NCBI RefSeq assembly: GCF_009677585.1
Contig: NZ_WKYV01000017.1
Coordinates: 1-64,000, forward strand
Source of the DNA: Lactonifactor sp. BIOML-A5
Lineage (GTDB): Bacteria; Bacillota; Clostridia; Lachnospirales; Lachnospiraceae
Reading direction: 5' to 3'
Length of the DNA: 64,000 nt
Part shown: positions 42,294 to 51,044 of the stretch, in pieces
Numbering within the stretch: the stretch's first letter is position 1
How the letters are laid out: the number at the start of each line of letters is the position of its first letter
Position numbers and translations under genes: made by a program
Notes under the pieces: generated by a model
What the model saw: the letters and a program-made list of their open reading frames with translations, nothing else
Databases searched by the model: none
What the model was told of the DNA's origin: nothing

Positions 42294-43284
42294 TATCGTT
42301 GAAACCCTGATGGAAATACCCATCGACCATGAAAGAAACGTATTCGGACAATTTGATGAGTATGTAAAAAAGATAGAAAAGACCCTGAATGTAACCGTTA
42401 TCTCAAGGGACGGCAATCTTAAGATTCTTGGAAAGGAACAGAATACCAGACAGGCGAAAAAGGTATTCGAGCAGCTCACAGAGCTTTCCAGGAGAGGGAA
42501 TACTATTACGGAACAACAGGTAAACTATACCTTATCTCTTTCTTTTGAGGAGAAGGAGCAGAATGTTGTAGAGATCGACAGAGACTGTATCTGCCATACC
42601 ATAAACGGACGCCCTATCAAGCCTAAGACCTTGGGGCAGAAACAGTATGTGGATCAGATTCGGAAGAATATGATTGTATTCGGACTGGGTCCTGCAGGTA
42701 CCGGCAAGACATATCTGGCCATGGCCATGGCTATTACAGCCTTCCGGAACAATGAAGTGAGCCGCATCATTCTTACCCGGCCGGCCATCGAAGCCGGGGA
42801 GAAGCTGGGTTTTTTGCCGGGAGATCTGCAGAGCAAGGTAGATCCTTATCTGCGCCCCCTCTACGATGCTCTGTATCAGATTATGGGGGCGGAAAGCTTT
42901 GCCAAGAATATGGAAAAAGGGTTGATTGAAGTGGCTCCTCTGGCATATATGCGGGGGCGAACCCTGGACAATGCCTTTATAATTCTGGACGAAGCACAGA
43001 ATACCACGCCTGCGCAGATGAAGATGTTTTTGACCCGTATTGGATTTGGGTCGAAAGTAATTGTCACAGGAGATCTCTCCCAGAAGGATCTCCCCAGCGG
43101 AGCCCGTTCAGGACTGGATGTGGCGCTGCAGGTACTGAAAAAGGTTGAGGGTATTTCATTTTCCCAGTTAACCAGCAAGGATGTGGTTCGCCATCCGCTG
43201 GTACAGAAGATTGTACAGGCCTATGATACCTATGAGAAAAGGCAGAAACCACAAAAGAACACCCGCAGGGAACGGGAGAGATAA
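42286..43284 (+). CDS. phoH: PhoH family ATPase/RNase
   Basis: This 332-residue protein has an N-terminal KH-like region and a P-loop ATPase domain with Walker A GPAGTGKT (135-142) and Walker B FIILDEAQN. PhoH proteins are RNA-linked ATPases, often next to ybeY as here. Its ATG lies in the yqfD stop region (8-base overlap) and lacks a strong own ribosome site, so it depends on translation of yqfD. Role in phosphate starvation is historical and not assured in this phylum. Confidence 0.93.
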   Translation: MSNIVETLMEIPIDHERNVFGQFDEYVKKIEKTLNVTVISRDGNLKILGKEQNTRQAKKVFEQLTELSRRGNTITEQQVNYTLSLSFEEKEQNVVEIDRDCICHTINGRPIKPKTLGQKQYVDQIRKNMIVFGLGPAGTGKTYLAMAMAITAFRNNEVSRIILTRPAIEAGEKLGFLPGDLQSKVDPYLRPLYDALYQIMGAESFAKNMEKGLIEVAPLAYMRGRTLDNAFIILDEAQNTTPAQMKMFLTRIGFGSKVIVTGDLSQKDLPSGARSGLDVALQVLKKVEGISFSQLTSKDVVRHPLVQKIVQAYDTYEKRQKPQKNTRRERER

Positions 43285-43302
43285 AGGACAGAGGATAAGC
43301 GT

Positions 43303-43800
43303 ATGACACTTACAATAGAAAATGAATATGAACAGGAAATTTCTTTTGATTTTGAGACAATTGCCAGGCAGGTGGCAGATGCGGCTCTTGATCGGGAAGC
43401 GTGTCCCTATGAGGCGGAAATCAGCCTGGTTCTCACCGGTGCAGAGGAAATTCGCCGGGTAAATCGGGAGTTCAGAGGAATGGATAAGGAGACAGATGTT
43501 CTGTCTTTTCCCATGATCCCATTTTCATCTCCGGCAGACTATGGTATAATTGAAACTATGGGAGATGACTGCTTTAATCCCGACACGGGGGAGCTTATGC
43601 TGGGAGATATCATGATATCTGTTCCCCGCATGAAGGAGCAGGCAGAGGCCTACGGACATACCCAGCTTCGGGAGTTTGCCTTTCTGACTGCTCACAGTAT
43701 GCTGCACCTTCTGGGATATGATCATATGACACCCGGGGAAGCCGCTGTAATGGAAGAAAAGCAGGAAGCAATCCTGTCCGGTTTACAAATCAAAAGATAA
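43303..43800 (+). CDS. ybeY: rRNA maturation RNase YbeY
   Basis: This 165-residue metalloenzyme has the zinc motif HSMLHLLGYDHM (HxxxHxxGxDH) near residues 130-141. YbeY acts in 16S rRNA 3'-end processing and ribosome quality control. It follows phoH by 18 bases; a diacylglycerol kinase and era often come next, but here a DUF3048 gene follows. Confidence 0.96.
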   Translation: MTLTIENEYEQEISFDFETIARQVADAALDREACPYEAEISLVLTGAEEIRRVNREFRGMDKETDVLSFPMIPFSSPADYGIIETMGDDCFNPDTGELMLGDIMISVPRMKEQAEAYGHTQLREFAFLTAHSMLHLLGYDHMTPGEAAVMEEKQEAILSGLQIKR

Positions 43801-43814
43801 ATGGAGGAAGTCAC

Positions 43815-44972
43815 ATGAAGCGTTATAAGGTGGTTTTGGCCTGTGTTCTTGCGTCAGCAGTGCTGTTTGGATGCGGCAAGAAGGAAGAGCCGAAGGAACC
43901 GGAAGTAAAGGAAGAAGAACCTGTACAGGAGGAGGAGCCGGAAGAAATTGTTGAAGCAGAAGTACCTGACAAGGAACAGATTCCAGACGGTATGGTAAAG
44001 AGCTACCTGACCGGAGAATACGTTTCAGAAGCGATCGGTACAAGGCGTCCGGTTGCCGTAATGCTCAATAACATCAAAAAAGCAGTTCCCCAGGCAGGAA
44101 TAGCCAACGCAGGAGTTGTGTACGAGGCGCCTGTAGAGGGTGGAATTACCCGTCTGATGGGGATCTTCGAGGACTACGACAACCTTACCAAAATAGGCTC
44201 TGTCAGAAGCTGCCGGGATTATTATATATATTACGCCCTGGAATTTGATGCCATTTATGCCCACTATGGTCAGGCAGCGTATGCTCTGCCGTATCTGGAC
44301 CTGGAGAATGTCAACAATTTAAGCGGACTTTCCGGTTACGGGAGCCAGGTGTATTACAGGACAAAAGACAGAAAAGCGCCTCACAATGCCTATACAAGTT
44401 TTGAAGGCCTTCAAAAAGGGATTGAGATTAACGGATATACACAGGAGTATTCTTCTGACTACACAGGACATTACCAGTTTGCCAAGGTGGGGGAGACGGT
44501 TTCTTTGGATAACGGAACGCCGGCGTCCTATGTGAGACTTCACTACAAAGTCAATGATCCCTGGTTTGAATATCATCAGGATGACGGACTTTATTACCGT
44601 TTCCAGTATGGAGAGCCGCAGATTGATGAGCTGACCGGGGAACAATTAGCCTACAAAAATATTCTTATTGAGTATTCTCCCTGGGAGTATTACCCGGATG
44701 GTTCTTATCTGAATGTGGATACCTTATCCGGAGGCAGCGGCAAATATATTACCAATGGGCAGGCCATAGATGTTACCTGGACGAAAAACGGCAATGAATG
44801 GGGGCCTACCCGTTATTATGACGCATCCGGAAACGAAATTACGCTGAATACGGGAAAAACATGGGTATGTATTGTACAGGATACAGAAGCTGCCAACGTA
44901 GAAATCAATGACGGAACCAGCACAGAGCAGCCCGCTCCTTCAGAGGTGGACGAGAATCTGGATGCAGAATAG
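43815..44972 (+). CDS. DUF3048 lipoprotein, YerB-like
   Basis: This 385-residue protein has a lipoprotein signal: basic MKRYK, hydrophobic core and lipobox LFGC (Cys19-20 region). A Glu/Pro-rich spacer (residues 21-60, many EEEP and KEE) leads to the two DUF3048 domains (about 75-215 and 240-370), with GIANAGVVYEAPVEGGITRLMGIF and VRSCRDYYI. DUF3048 proteins resemble L,D-transpeptidase-like or wall-associated YerB proteins; the reaction is not proven. The start follows GGAGG. It is on the outer face of the membrane. Confidence 0.87.
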   Translation: MKRYKVVLACVLASAVLFGCGKKEEPKEPEVKEEEPVQEEEPEEIVEAEVPDKEQIPDGMVKSYLTGEYVSEAIGTRRPVAVMLNNIKKAVPQAGIANAGVVYEAPVEGGITRLMGIFEDYDNLTKIGSVRSCRDYYIYYALEFDAIYAHYGQAAYALPYLDLENVNNLSGLSGYGSQVYYRTKDRKAPHNAYTSFEGLQKGIEINGYTQEYSSDYTGHYQFAKVGETVSLDNGTPASYVRLHYKVNDPWFEYHQDDGLYYRFQYGEPQIDELTGEQLAYKNILIEYSPWEYYPDGSYLNVDTLSGGSGKYITNGQAIDVTWTKNGNEWGPTRYYDASGNEITLNTGKTWVCIVQDTEAANVEINDGTSTEQPAPSEVDENLDAE

Positions 44973-44979
44973 ACGCGGC

Positions 44980-45009
44980 TGAATAATTAGCAAAATCTGG
45001 TCGATACTA
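44980..45009 (+). promoter_or_regulatory. Sigma-G/F-type forespore promoter
   Basis: TGAATA at 44980-44985 and GATACTA at 45003-45009 are 17 bases apart. The sigma-G consensus is TGAATA-N17-CATACTA, so only one base differs. RNA would start near 45016, just before the ribosome site AAAGGAG at 45017-45023. Confidence 0.6.
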
Positions 45010-45032
45010 TAGTCAAAAAGGAGTGATATCTC

Positions 45033-45515
45033 ATGCGTAAAGCATACTATAGTATCGGCATTTTTATTGCCGTATTCTTTCTTAGTGCAGGATTTTATAC
45101 AAATTATCAGGTCAGTTCTCTCAAAGACAGGCTGACTGTCCTGAACCGCACTGTGGACAGGCTGAATGCCCAGGAGACAGATGCGTCCGGGAGCTTTCCC
45201 AGAAAGGATGCACTGTATACTTTTGAAATCTACGATGCAGCCACAGGAAAACTGGATCAGCAGCAGTTTCAGGTGGTAAGCTATTCCTCTGACCATATTG
45301 TTTTAAGACAAAGTCAGGAGGAAGAGAAGAATTTTCTTATAAAAGATACGGATAATTCCGTAACGGTATATCTGGAGGACGGCGAGACGGTTTACGAATA
45401 TACAGACATAGCCACAGACAGCCTCCCGGAAGAACTCCAGGCAGAAATCAAAGAAGGAAAAACCATCCCCACAGTGGATGAACTATACAGTTTTCTGGAG
45501 AATTACTCCAGCTGA
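45033..45515 (+). CDS. BofC-like membrane-anchored protein
   Basis: This 160-residue protein has one N-terminal membrane segment (about 6-24) and a short coiled coil (30-50). The C-terminal 60 residues, with VTVYLEDGETVYEYTDIA and LPEELQAEIKEGKTIPTVDELYSFLENY, read like the BofC C-terminal domain. BofC in bacilli is a forespore protein that restrains the SpoIVB signalling protease. The promoter just upstream has a sigma-G-like sequence, which agrees. The rest of the chain is not similar to BofC as far as I can see, so the call is tentative. Confidence 0.6.
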   Translation: MRKAYYSIGIFIAVFFLSAGFYTNYQVSSLKDRLTVLNRTVDRLNAQETDASGSFPRKDALYTFEIYDAATGKLDQQQFQVVSYSSDHIVLRQSQEEEKNFLIKDTDNSVTVYLEDGETVYEYTDIATDSLPEELQAEIKEGKTIPTVDELYSFLENYSS

Positions 45516-45557
45516 ACCCCAGGTACTCCCTGTACTCTGGTCTAGACCGCGCTCCTC

Positions 45558-45586
45558 TGGACGAACAGAAAAAAATGTTGTAATAT
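45558..45586 (+). promoter_or_regulatory. Possible promoter of proB operon
   Basis: TGGACG at 45558-45563 and TAATAT at 45581-45586 have a 17-base spacer, 33 bases before the proB start. Confidence 0.4.
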
Positions 45587-45618
45587 AAGAGCGATATGAT
45601 TTTACAGGGAGAAAAGCC

Positions 45619-46464
45619 ATGAATATACGTGAACGTTTAAAAGATAAAAAGAGAATTGTGATTAAGATAGGTTCCTCCTCTCTGACTCATGCAGAGACGG
45701 GGAGACTGAATCTCACAAAGATGGAGATTTTGGTAAGGGAATTAAGCGATCTTCACAATCAGGGAAAGGATATTGTACTGGTCTCTTCCGGAGCAATCGC
45801 TGTGGGAAGCCGTGTTATGGGCATTGACAGAAAGCCGAATTCCGTATCAGAAAAGCAGGCATGTGCAGCAATTGGACAGGCCCGTCTGATGATGATCTAT
45901 CAGAAGCTCTTTTCTGAGTATAACCAAACCGCGGCCCAGGTGCTAATGACAAAAAACACCATGGTGAACAACCTGAACCGCCAGAATGCCAAGAATACCT
46001 TTAAGGAACTCCTTCACATGGGGGCAATCCCTATTGTCAACGAGAATGATACCATCTCAACCTATGAAATTGAATTCGGAGACAATGACAATCTGTCTGC
46101 CGTAGTTGCGGCTCTGATCGGAGCGGATCTTCTGATTTTGCTCTCAGATATTGACGGTTTATTCACCGATGATCCCAATACAAACCCGGATGCACGTTTT
46201 ATTGAGGTGGTTGAGACCATTGATGATACCTTATTGGACATGGGCAAATCCAGTACCGGAAGCAATGTGGGCACCGGAGGGATGGCCACGAAGCTTTCCG
46301 CTGCTACAATAGCAACCAGTGCAGGAGCGGATATGGTGATTGCCAACGGAAAGGACTTCCACATTATTCACAAGATAATGTCAGGCCGCAATCACGGCAC
46401 CTTATTTCTGGCCAATGCCAAAGAAGAATTTTATCTGATAGACTATATAGAAAAATTATTGTAA
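45619..46464 (+). CDS. proB: Glutamate 5-kinase
   Basis: This 281-residue amino acid kinase phosphorylates glutamate as the first step to proline. It has the N-terminal VIKIGSSSLT, LVSSGAIAVG, PIVNENDTI and NVGTGGMATKL motifs. It lacks the C-terminal PUA domain of E. coli ProB, as is normal in many clostridia. proA follows after two small genes, so the cluster probably makes proline. ATG follows AGGGAG. Confidence 0.95.
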   Translation: MNIRERLKDKKRIVIKIGSSSLTHAETGRLNLTKMEILVRELSDLHNQGKDIVLVSSGAIAVGSRVMGIDRKPNSVSEKQACAAIGQARLMMIYQKLFSEYNQTAAQVLMTKNTMVNNLNRQNAKNTFKELLHMGAIPIVNENDTISTYEIEFGDNDNLSAVVAALIGADLLILLSDIDGLFTDDPNTNPDARFIEVVETIDDTLLDMGKSSTGSNVGTGGMATKLSAATIATSAGADMVIANGKDFHIIHKIMSGRNHGTLFLANAKEEFYLIDYIEKLL

Positions 46465-46483
46465 AAGGAGAACACAGTAAACT

Positions 46484-46705
46484 ATGGATCCAATGAAACT
46501 AAACCGAATCAATGAACTGGCACGGAAAGCCAAAGGCGAAGGCCTCACGGATGCTGAGAGGGAAGAACAGGCAAAGCTTCGTCAGGAGTACATCGCACTG
46601 GTGCGGATGAATCTCAGATCTCAGCTTGATACGATTGATTTGGTAGAAAAAGACGGAAGCGTCGTTAATCTGGGGGAAAAGTATGGAAGCAAAAAAGGTC
46701 ATTAG
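46484..46705 (+). CDS. DUF896 small protein (YnzC-like)
   Basis: This 73-residue, highly charged protein matches DUF896: RINELARKAKGEGLTDAEREEQAKLRQEYI. The fold is a helical hairpin in known structures; function unknown. It lies between proB and the cyclo-ligase gene, overlapping the latter by 23 bases. AAAGGAG is rather far upstream of the ATG (13 bases). Confidence 0.85.
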   Translation: MDPMKLNRINELARKAKGEGLTDAEREEQAKLRQEYIALVRMNLRSQLDTIDLVEKDGSVVNLGEKYGSKKGH

Positions 46706-47231
46706 AAAAGAGATATTTAAGAAGAGAAGTGAAGCGACAGAGGAGCAGGTACTGGCAGACAGCCATTTGATTATGGAGAAGCTGTTTCAGCTCCATGAAT
46801 TTGAAAAAGCCTCCTGTATCTATGCCTATGCAGACTACAATCACGAGGTTTCCACAAAAGAGCTTATTACCCGTGCCTGGGAATTGGGGAAAAAGGTGGC
46901 CGTTCCCAAAGTACACGGCAAGGATATGATTTTTTACCGGCTGGATTCCTTTGAACAGCTGGAACCAGGGTATTTTCAGATTCCGGAACCAGCCAGAGGG
47001 GAAACCGTGGAGTGGGAGGACGCTCTGATGATTGTCCCGGGAGTTGCTTTTGATCGGGCGCGCCACCGGGTGGGGTACGGACAGGGATTCTATGACCGGT
47101 ACCTCAGCAGGCACAGAAACCATCCCACCGTAGCAGTGGCGTTTGATTTTCAGCTGGTGCCCGAGGCACCTTACGAAGAAACGGATATCCTTCCGGATAA
47201 ACTGGTGACGGAAAAAGAGATTATAGAATAG
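46683..47231 (+). CDS. 5-formyltetrahydrofolate cyclo-ligase
   Basis: This 182-residue enzyme converts 5-formyl-THF to 5,10-methenyl-THF with ATP. The C-terminal [24 protein letters not shown] motif (about residues 118-141) is diagnostic. The length is usual. Its ATG lies inside the DUF896 gene, and proA follows 22 bases later, so the three are probably on one transcript. Confidence 0.93.
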   Translation: MEAKKVIRKEIFKKRSEATEEQVLADSHLIMEKLFQLHEFEKASCIYAYADYNHEVSTKELITRAWELGKKVAVPKVHGKDMIFYRLDSFEQLEPGYFQIPEPARGETVEWEDALMIVPGVAFDRARHRVGYGQGFYDRYLSRHRNHPTVAVAFDFQLVPEAPYEETDILPDKLVTEKEIIE

Positions 47232-47253
47232 CAGTAAGCAGGGGGAAATAACT

Positions 47254-48510
47254 ATGGCGAACGCAATGTTGGAACAGATAGGAAGAAAAGCCAAGGACGC
47301 AGAAACCATACTGCGCAGCCTGGAGACATCGGTTAAAAACAAAGTGCTTGTAAAAGCAGCTGACGATCTGCGTACATATACAGATACTATCCTGAAAGCC
47401 AATGGGGCTGACGTGGCCAGGGGAAAAGAAAAGGGGATGCCGGAAGGCCTCCTGGATCGTCTGACACTGACCGGGGAGCGGATTCAGGGAATGGCTGAGG
47501 GTCTGTACCAGCTGGCAGAGCTGGAAGACCCTGTGGGGGAAGTACTGGGAATGAAAAAGCGTCCCAACGGTCTGCTTATCGGACAAAAAAGAGTCCCTCT
47601 GGGAGTTGTGGGCATTATCTATGAGGCAAGACCTAACGTTACGGCAGATGCCTTCGGACTTTGCTTCAAAACCGGCAATGCAGCTATACTCAAGGGCGGA
47701 AGTGATGCCATAGAATCCAATCAGGCTATTGTAGCCTGTATCCGCAGAAGCCTGGAGGCCTGCGGGGTCACTTCGGATGCGATATCTCTGATTACAGACA
47801 CTTCCAGAGAGACAGCGGCAGCCTTCATGAAGCTGAATCAATATGTGGATGTACTGATTCCCCGGGGAGGTGCGGGGCTGATCCGCACCGTGGTAAATGA
47901 AAGCACCATTCCTGTAATTGAGACAGGTACCGGGAACTGTCATATTTATGTAGATGAGTCTGCAGATCTCGCTATGGCGGCGGAAATTGTCACGAATGCA
48001 AAGACCCAGAGAGTTGGTGTCTGCAATGCCTGTGAATCCCTCCTGGTGCACTGCAGGGCTGCGGAAGCCTTTCTGCCTCTTCTGGCATCCCGCCTGTCCC
48101 GGACACATGAGGTTGAACTGCGCGCCGATGAACGGGCGCTCTCCCTTCTGCCCAGCGCCGTGCCTGCCCAACCGGACGACTGGGGCAGGGAATATCTGGA
48201 TTATATTCTGTCCGTAAAGATTGTGGACTCCCTGGATGAGGCCATTGCCCATATAAACCAGTATAATACCAAACATTCGGAGGCTATCATTACAAAGGAT
48301 TATGCTCACGCCCAGAAATTCCTGGATGAAATAGATGCAGCGGCGGTGTATGTGAATGCCTCCACTCGTTTTACAGATGGATTTGAGTTCGGTTATGGAG
48401 CTGAGATTGGCATCAGCACACAGAAACTCCATGCCAGAGGTCCCATGGGACTTTTGGCACTGACCACAACTAAATATATCATCTATGGAAACGGACAGAT
48501 CCGTCCATAG
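47254..48510 (+). CDS. proA: Glutamate-5-semialdehyde dehydrogenase
   Basis: This 418-residue aldehyde-dehydrogenase-fold enzyme reduces glutamyl phosphate to the semialdehyde in proline synthesis. Cys257 in RVGVCNACE is the catalytic residue, and [27 protein letters not shown] and [21 protein letters not shown] are family motifs. It follows the cyclo-ligase gene. The third step enzyme, ProC, is not in the window. Confidence 0.96.
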   Translation: MANAMLEQIGRKAKDAETILRSLETSVKNKVLVKAADDLRTYTDTILKANGADVARGKEKGMPEGLLDRLTLTGERIQGMAEGLYQLAELEDPVGEVLGMKKRPNGLLIGQKRVPLGVVGIIYEARPNVTADAFGLCFKTGNAAILKGGSDAIESNQAIVACIRRSLEACGVTSDAISLITDTSRETAAAFMKLNQYVDVLIPRGGAGLIRTVVNESTIPVIETGTGNCHIYVDESADLAMAAEIVTNAKTQRVGVCNACESLLVHCRAAEAFLPLLASRLSRTHEVELRADERALSLLPSAVPAQPDDWGREYLDYILSVKIVDSLDEAIAHINQYNTKHSEAIITKDYAHAQKFLDEIDAAAVYVNASTRFTDGFEFGYGAEIGISTQKLHARGPMGLLALTTTKYIIYGNGQIRP

Positions 48511-48523
48511 GTGTCATAAAAGA

Positions 48524-48636
48524 AACCTCCTCTTCATATACTTTAGTGGAAACATTTGTCCGAGGACATTACTTACATGTTCTGCGGACCGGCGCACGGC
48601 AGATGCCGTACGCTAAAGTATGCAGAGGAGGCTTTT
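48524..48636 (+). promoter_or_regulatory. Structured leader hairpin hiding the M14 ribosome site
   Basis: A region at 48524-48546 (AACCTCCTCTTCAT then ACTTTAG) pairs imperfectly with 48613-48634 (CTAAAGTATGCAGAGGAGG), followed by five T residues. The right arm contains the AGGAGG site of the M14 gene. Inner stems are ACGGCA/TGCCGT (48595-48608) and AGGACAT/ATGTTCT (about 48563-48583). This could be a terminator after proA, a translation switch, or both. Confidence 0.6.
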
Positions 48637-48637
48637 T

Positions 48638-49528
48638 ATGATTTCTTTAGACAAGCACTATACATATGACGAACTGTACGATGCTATGGAACTTCTGGCT
48701 GCCGCCTACTCAGATTTTCTTATCTTCCGGAATATAGGACTCAGTCATGACAACCGCCCGATACCCATGATACGGCTGGGCCTGGGAGAACAGGTTCTTA
48801 TATGTACCGCCGGCGTTCACGGCAGAGAAAGTGCGAATCCGGCAGTTTTGGTCCGCATGATTGAAGAGTACAGTGAGGCCTATGAGAAGCGTACCTTATT
48901 ATACGATATCTATGATGTACATAAACTCTGTAATACCTATTCTATATGTTTTGTACCCCTGGTGAATCCGGATGGCTATGAAACAGCCCTTCAGGGATTT
49001 TCCGGTATCCGCCATCCGGTGCTGCGGCACAGCATGCGGATGAAAGAGATTGACTGGAGTGTGTGGAAATATAACGCCAGGAGCGTAGACATTAACAGAA
49101 ACTTCCCCTGCAAATCCTATGTTCAGCAGCAGCCTGAAGATTATCCCGGGAGTGAAAACGAGACGAAAGCTCTCATAGAACTTTTTCACAGCTATGAGAC
49201 CGTGGCCTATCTGGATTTTCATTCCAGGGGAAGACTGATTTACTACTACAGAAATGCTATGCCTTTTCTGTACAACCAGAAAAGCTTTCGCATGGCCCGC
49301 CAGCTGCAGAAAATCTGCCATTACGCGCTTGGCAAAAAGGAAGAAGAGTTCCTATCTGTAATCAGCGGGGGAAACTCTGTAAATTACTATTCTGAGACTT
49401 TTCAGAAGCCCGCAATCACCATTGAGACTGTACCGGATGAGGCGTCCTTTCCCCTGTCGGTGGATTATCAGGCGGAGACCTATGCCGAAATCCGTTCCAT
49501 TCCTCTTGCGGTTTTGAAAATGTCTTGA
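48638..49528 (+). CDS. M14 family zinc carboxypeptidase
   Basis: This 296-residue enzyme has the M14 zinc motif HGRE (VHGRESANP), a further His in YLDFHSRG and the catalytic region VDINRNFPC and TIETVPDE. It lacks a signal peptide and a substrate-binding prodomain. Relatives include gamma-glutamyl-diaminopimelate peptidases (YqgT type) that cut peptidoglycan peptides, and this is a plausible role in cell-wall recycling or sporulation. ATG 48638 follows GAGGAGG; the longer frame opens at 48620. The site lies in the leader hairpin. Confidence 0.87.
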   Translation: MISLDKHYTYDELYDAMELLAAAYSDFLIFRNIGLSHDNRPIPMIRLGLGEQVLICTAGVHGRESANPAVLVRMIEEYSEAYEKRTLLYDIYDVHKLCNTYSICFVPLVNPDGYETALQGFSGIRHPVLRHSMRMKEIDWSVWKYNARSVDINRNFPCKSYVQQQPEDYPGSENETKALIELFHSYETVAYLDFHSRGRLIYYYRNAMPFLYNQKSFRMARQLQKICHYALGKKEEEFLSVISGGNSVNYYSETFQKPAITIETVPDEASFPLSVDYQAETYAEIRSIPLAVLKMS

Positions 49529-49553
49529 AAATACAAGATATGGTTGGTATAAT
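49525..49553 (+). promoter_or_regulatory. Promoter of miaB
   Basis: TTGAAA at 49525-49530 and TATAAT at 49548-49553 are 17 bases apart, overlapping the stop of the M14 gene. RNA would start near 49560. Confidence 0.65.
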
Positions 49554-49584
49554 TGCTGATGAACACGAAAGAAAGGAAATTATT

Positions 49585-51039
49585 ATGTCAAATATTTCTA
49601 TGGATACAATAGATATTACAGGGGAAGCCCCCCTGGAAGAACCTCTCAGGCAGTATTATTATATGGCGGCAGCGAAAAAGAAAATCGGGGATGCTTCCAA
49701 AAAGCTGGGGCGCCCCCTGACTTTTTGCGTGAATACCTTTGGCTGTCAGATGAATGCCAGGGATTCCGAAAAGCTTGTGGGAGTTCTGGAGGAAATCGGC
49801 TATCAGGAGGCAGCTTCGGAGCAGGCTGATTTCGTCATATACAATACCTGTACCGTCCGGGAGAATGCCAATCAGAGAGTCTATGGCCGTCTGGGTTACC
49901 TCCACAGTCTGAAAAAAAAGAATCCTCATATGATGATCGCCCTCTGCGGCTGTATGATGCAGGAACCCCATGTGGTTGAAAAATTGAAGAAGAGCTATTC
50001 CTTTGTGGATCTTATTTTCGGAACCCATAATATTTACAAATTTCCGGAATTGATTGCCACGGCTCTGGATTCCAAACGAATGGTGATTGATATCTGGAAG
50101 GATACGGATCAGATTGTAGAAGATCTGCCCAGTGAGAGAAAATACCCCTTCAAATCAGGGGTCAATATCATGTTCGGCTGCAACAACTTCTGCAGCTACT
50201 GCATAGTACCTTATGTCCGGGGACGTGAGCGAAGCAGGAACCCAAGAGATATTATACGGGAAATCGAAGCACTCGCTGCAGACGGTGTGGTAGAGATTAT
50301 GCTTTTGGGGCAGAATGTGAATTCCTACGGCAAGACACTGGATACTCCCATGACTTTTGCCGCACTTCTCCGGGAGATTGAAAAGGTTGAGGGAATTGAG
50401 CGGATTCGTTTTATGACCTCTCATCCAAAGGATCTCTCAGACGAATTGATCCAGGTTATGAAAGAGAGCAAAAAAATTTGTCCTCATCTCCATCTGCCGC
50501 TCCAGTCCGGCAGCAGCCGGATTCTGGAAAAGATGAACCGGCATTATACAAAAGAGAGATACCTTCAATTAGTTGATAAAATCAGAGCGGCCGTTCCCAA
50601 TATATCTCTGACCACAGACATTATCGTGGGCTTTCCCCAGGAGACAGAGGAAGATTTCCTGGAAACGCTGGATGTTATCAGAAAGGTGAGGTATGACAGT
50701 GCCTTCACTTTTATCTATTCCAAAAGAACGGGAACTCCTGCGGCTGCTATGGAGGATCAGGTTCCGGAAGAGGTAGTCAAGGAGCGTTTCGACCGTTTGC
50801 TGAAAGAAGTGCAGGAAATCTCGCGGGAAACCTCGTCACGGCTGACCGGAACTGTACAGGAGGTTTTAGTTGAAGAAGTAAATGAACATGACAATTCTCT
50901 GGTGACGGGGCGGCTGGGAAATAATCTGCTGGTACATTTTCCGGGGGATGCCTCTATGACAGGAAAATTATTCAAGGTTTCTCTGGATGAGTGCAAAGGT
51001 TTTTACTATATGGGGACAGCAATAAAAAACGAAGGATAA
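49585..51039 (+). CDS. miaB: tRNA-2-methylthio-N6-dimethylallyladenosine synthase
   Basis: This 484-residue radical-SAM enzyme methylthiolates A37 of tRNA after MiaA. The N-terminal UPF0004 domain has VNTFGCQMNARDSE, NTCTVRENA and CGCMM cysteines; the radical SAM motif is CNNFCSYC (near residue 198), followed by a TRAM domain. The frame is open back to 49525, but the promoter there and AAAGGA before ATG 49585 fix the start. It is the first gene of the mutS-mutL-miaA group; with miaA it handles the same tRNA base. Confidence 0.95.
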   Translation: MSNISMDTIDITGEAPLEEPLRQYYYMAAAKKKIGDASKKLGRPLTFCVNTFGCQMNARDSEKLVGVLEEIGYQEAASEQADFVIYNTCTVRENANQRVYGRLGYLHSLKKKNPHMMIALCGCMMQEPHVVEKLKKSYSFVDLIFGTHNIYKFPELIATALDSKRMVIDIWKDTDQIVEDLPSERKYPFKSGVNIMFGCNNFCSYCIVPYVRGRERSRNPRDIIREIEALAADGVVEIMLLGQNVNSYGKTLDTPMTFAALLREIEKVEGIERIRFMTSHPKDLSDELIQVMKESKKICPHLHLPLQSGSSRILEKMNRHYTKERYLQLVDKIRAAVPNISLTTDIIVGFPQETEEDFLETLDVIRKVRYDSAFTFIYSKRTGTPAAAMEDQVPEEVVKERFDRLLKEVQEISRETSSRLTGTVQEVLVEEVNEHDNSLVTGRLGNNLLVHFPGDASMTGKLFKVSLDECKGFYYMGTAIKNEG

Positions 51040-51044
51040 AACGA

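Noticed and set aside
47221-48432. 403-codon minus-strand frame opposite proA
   Set aside because: Long antisense frames arise opposite well-biased genes; it has no domain signature or ribosome site and proA is clear.
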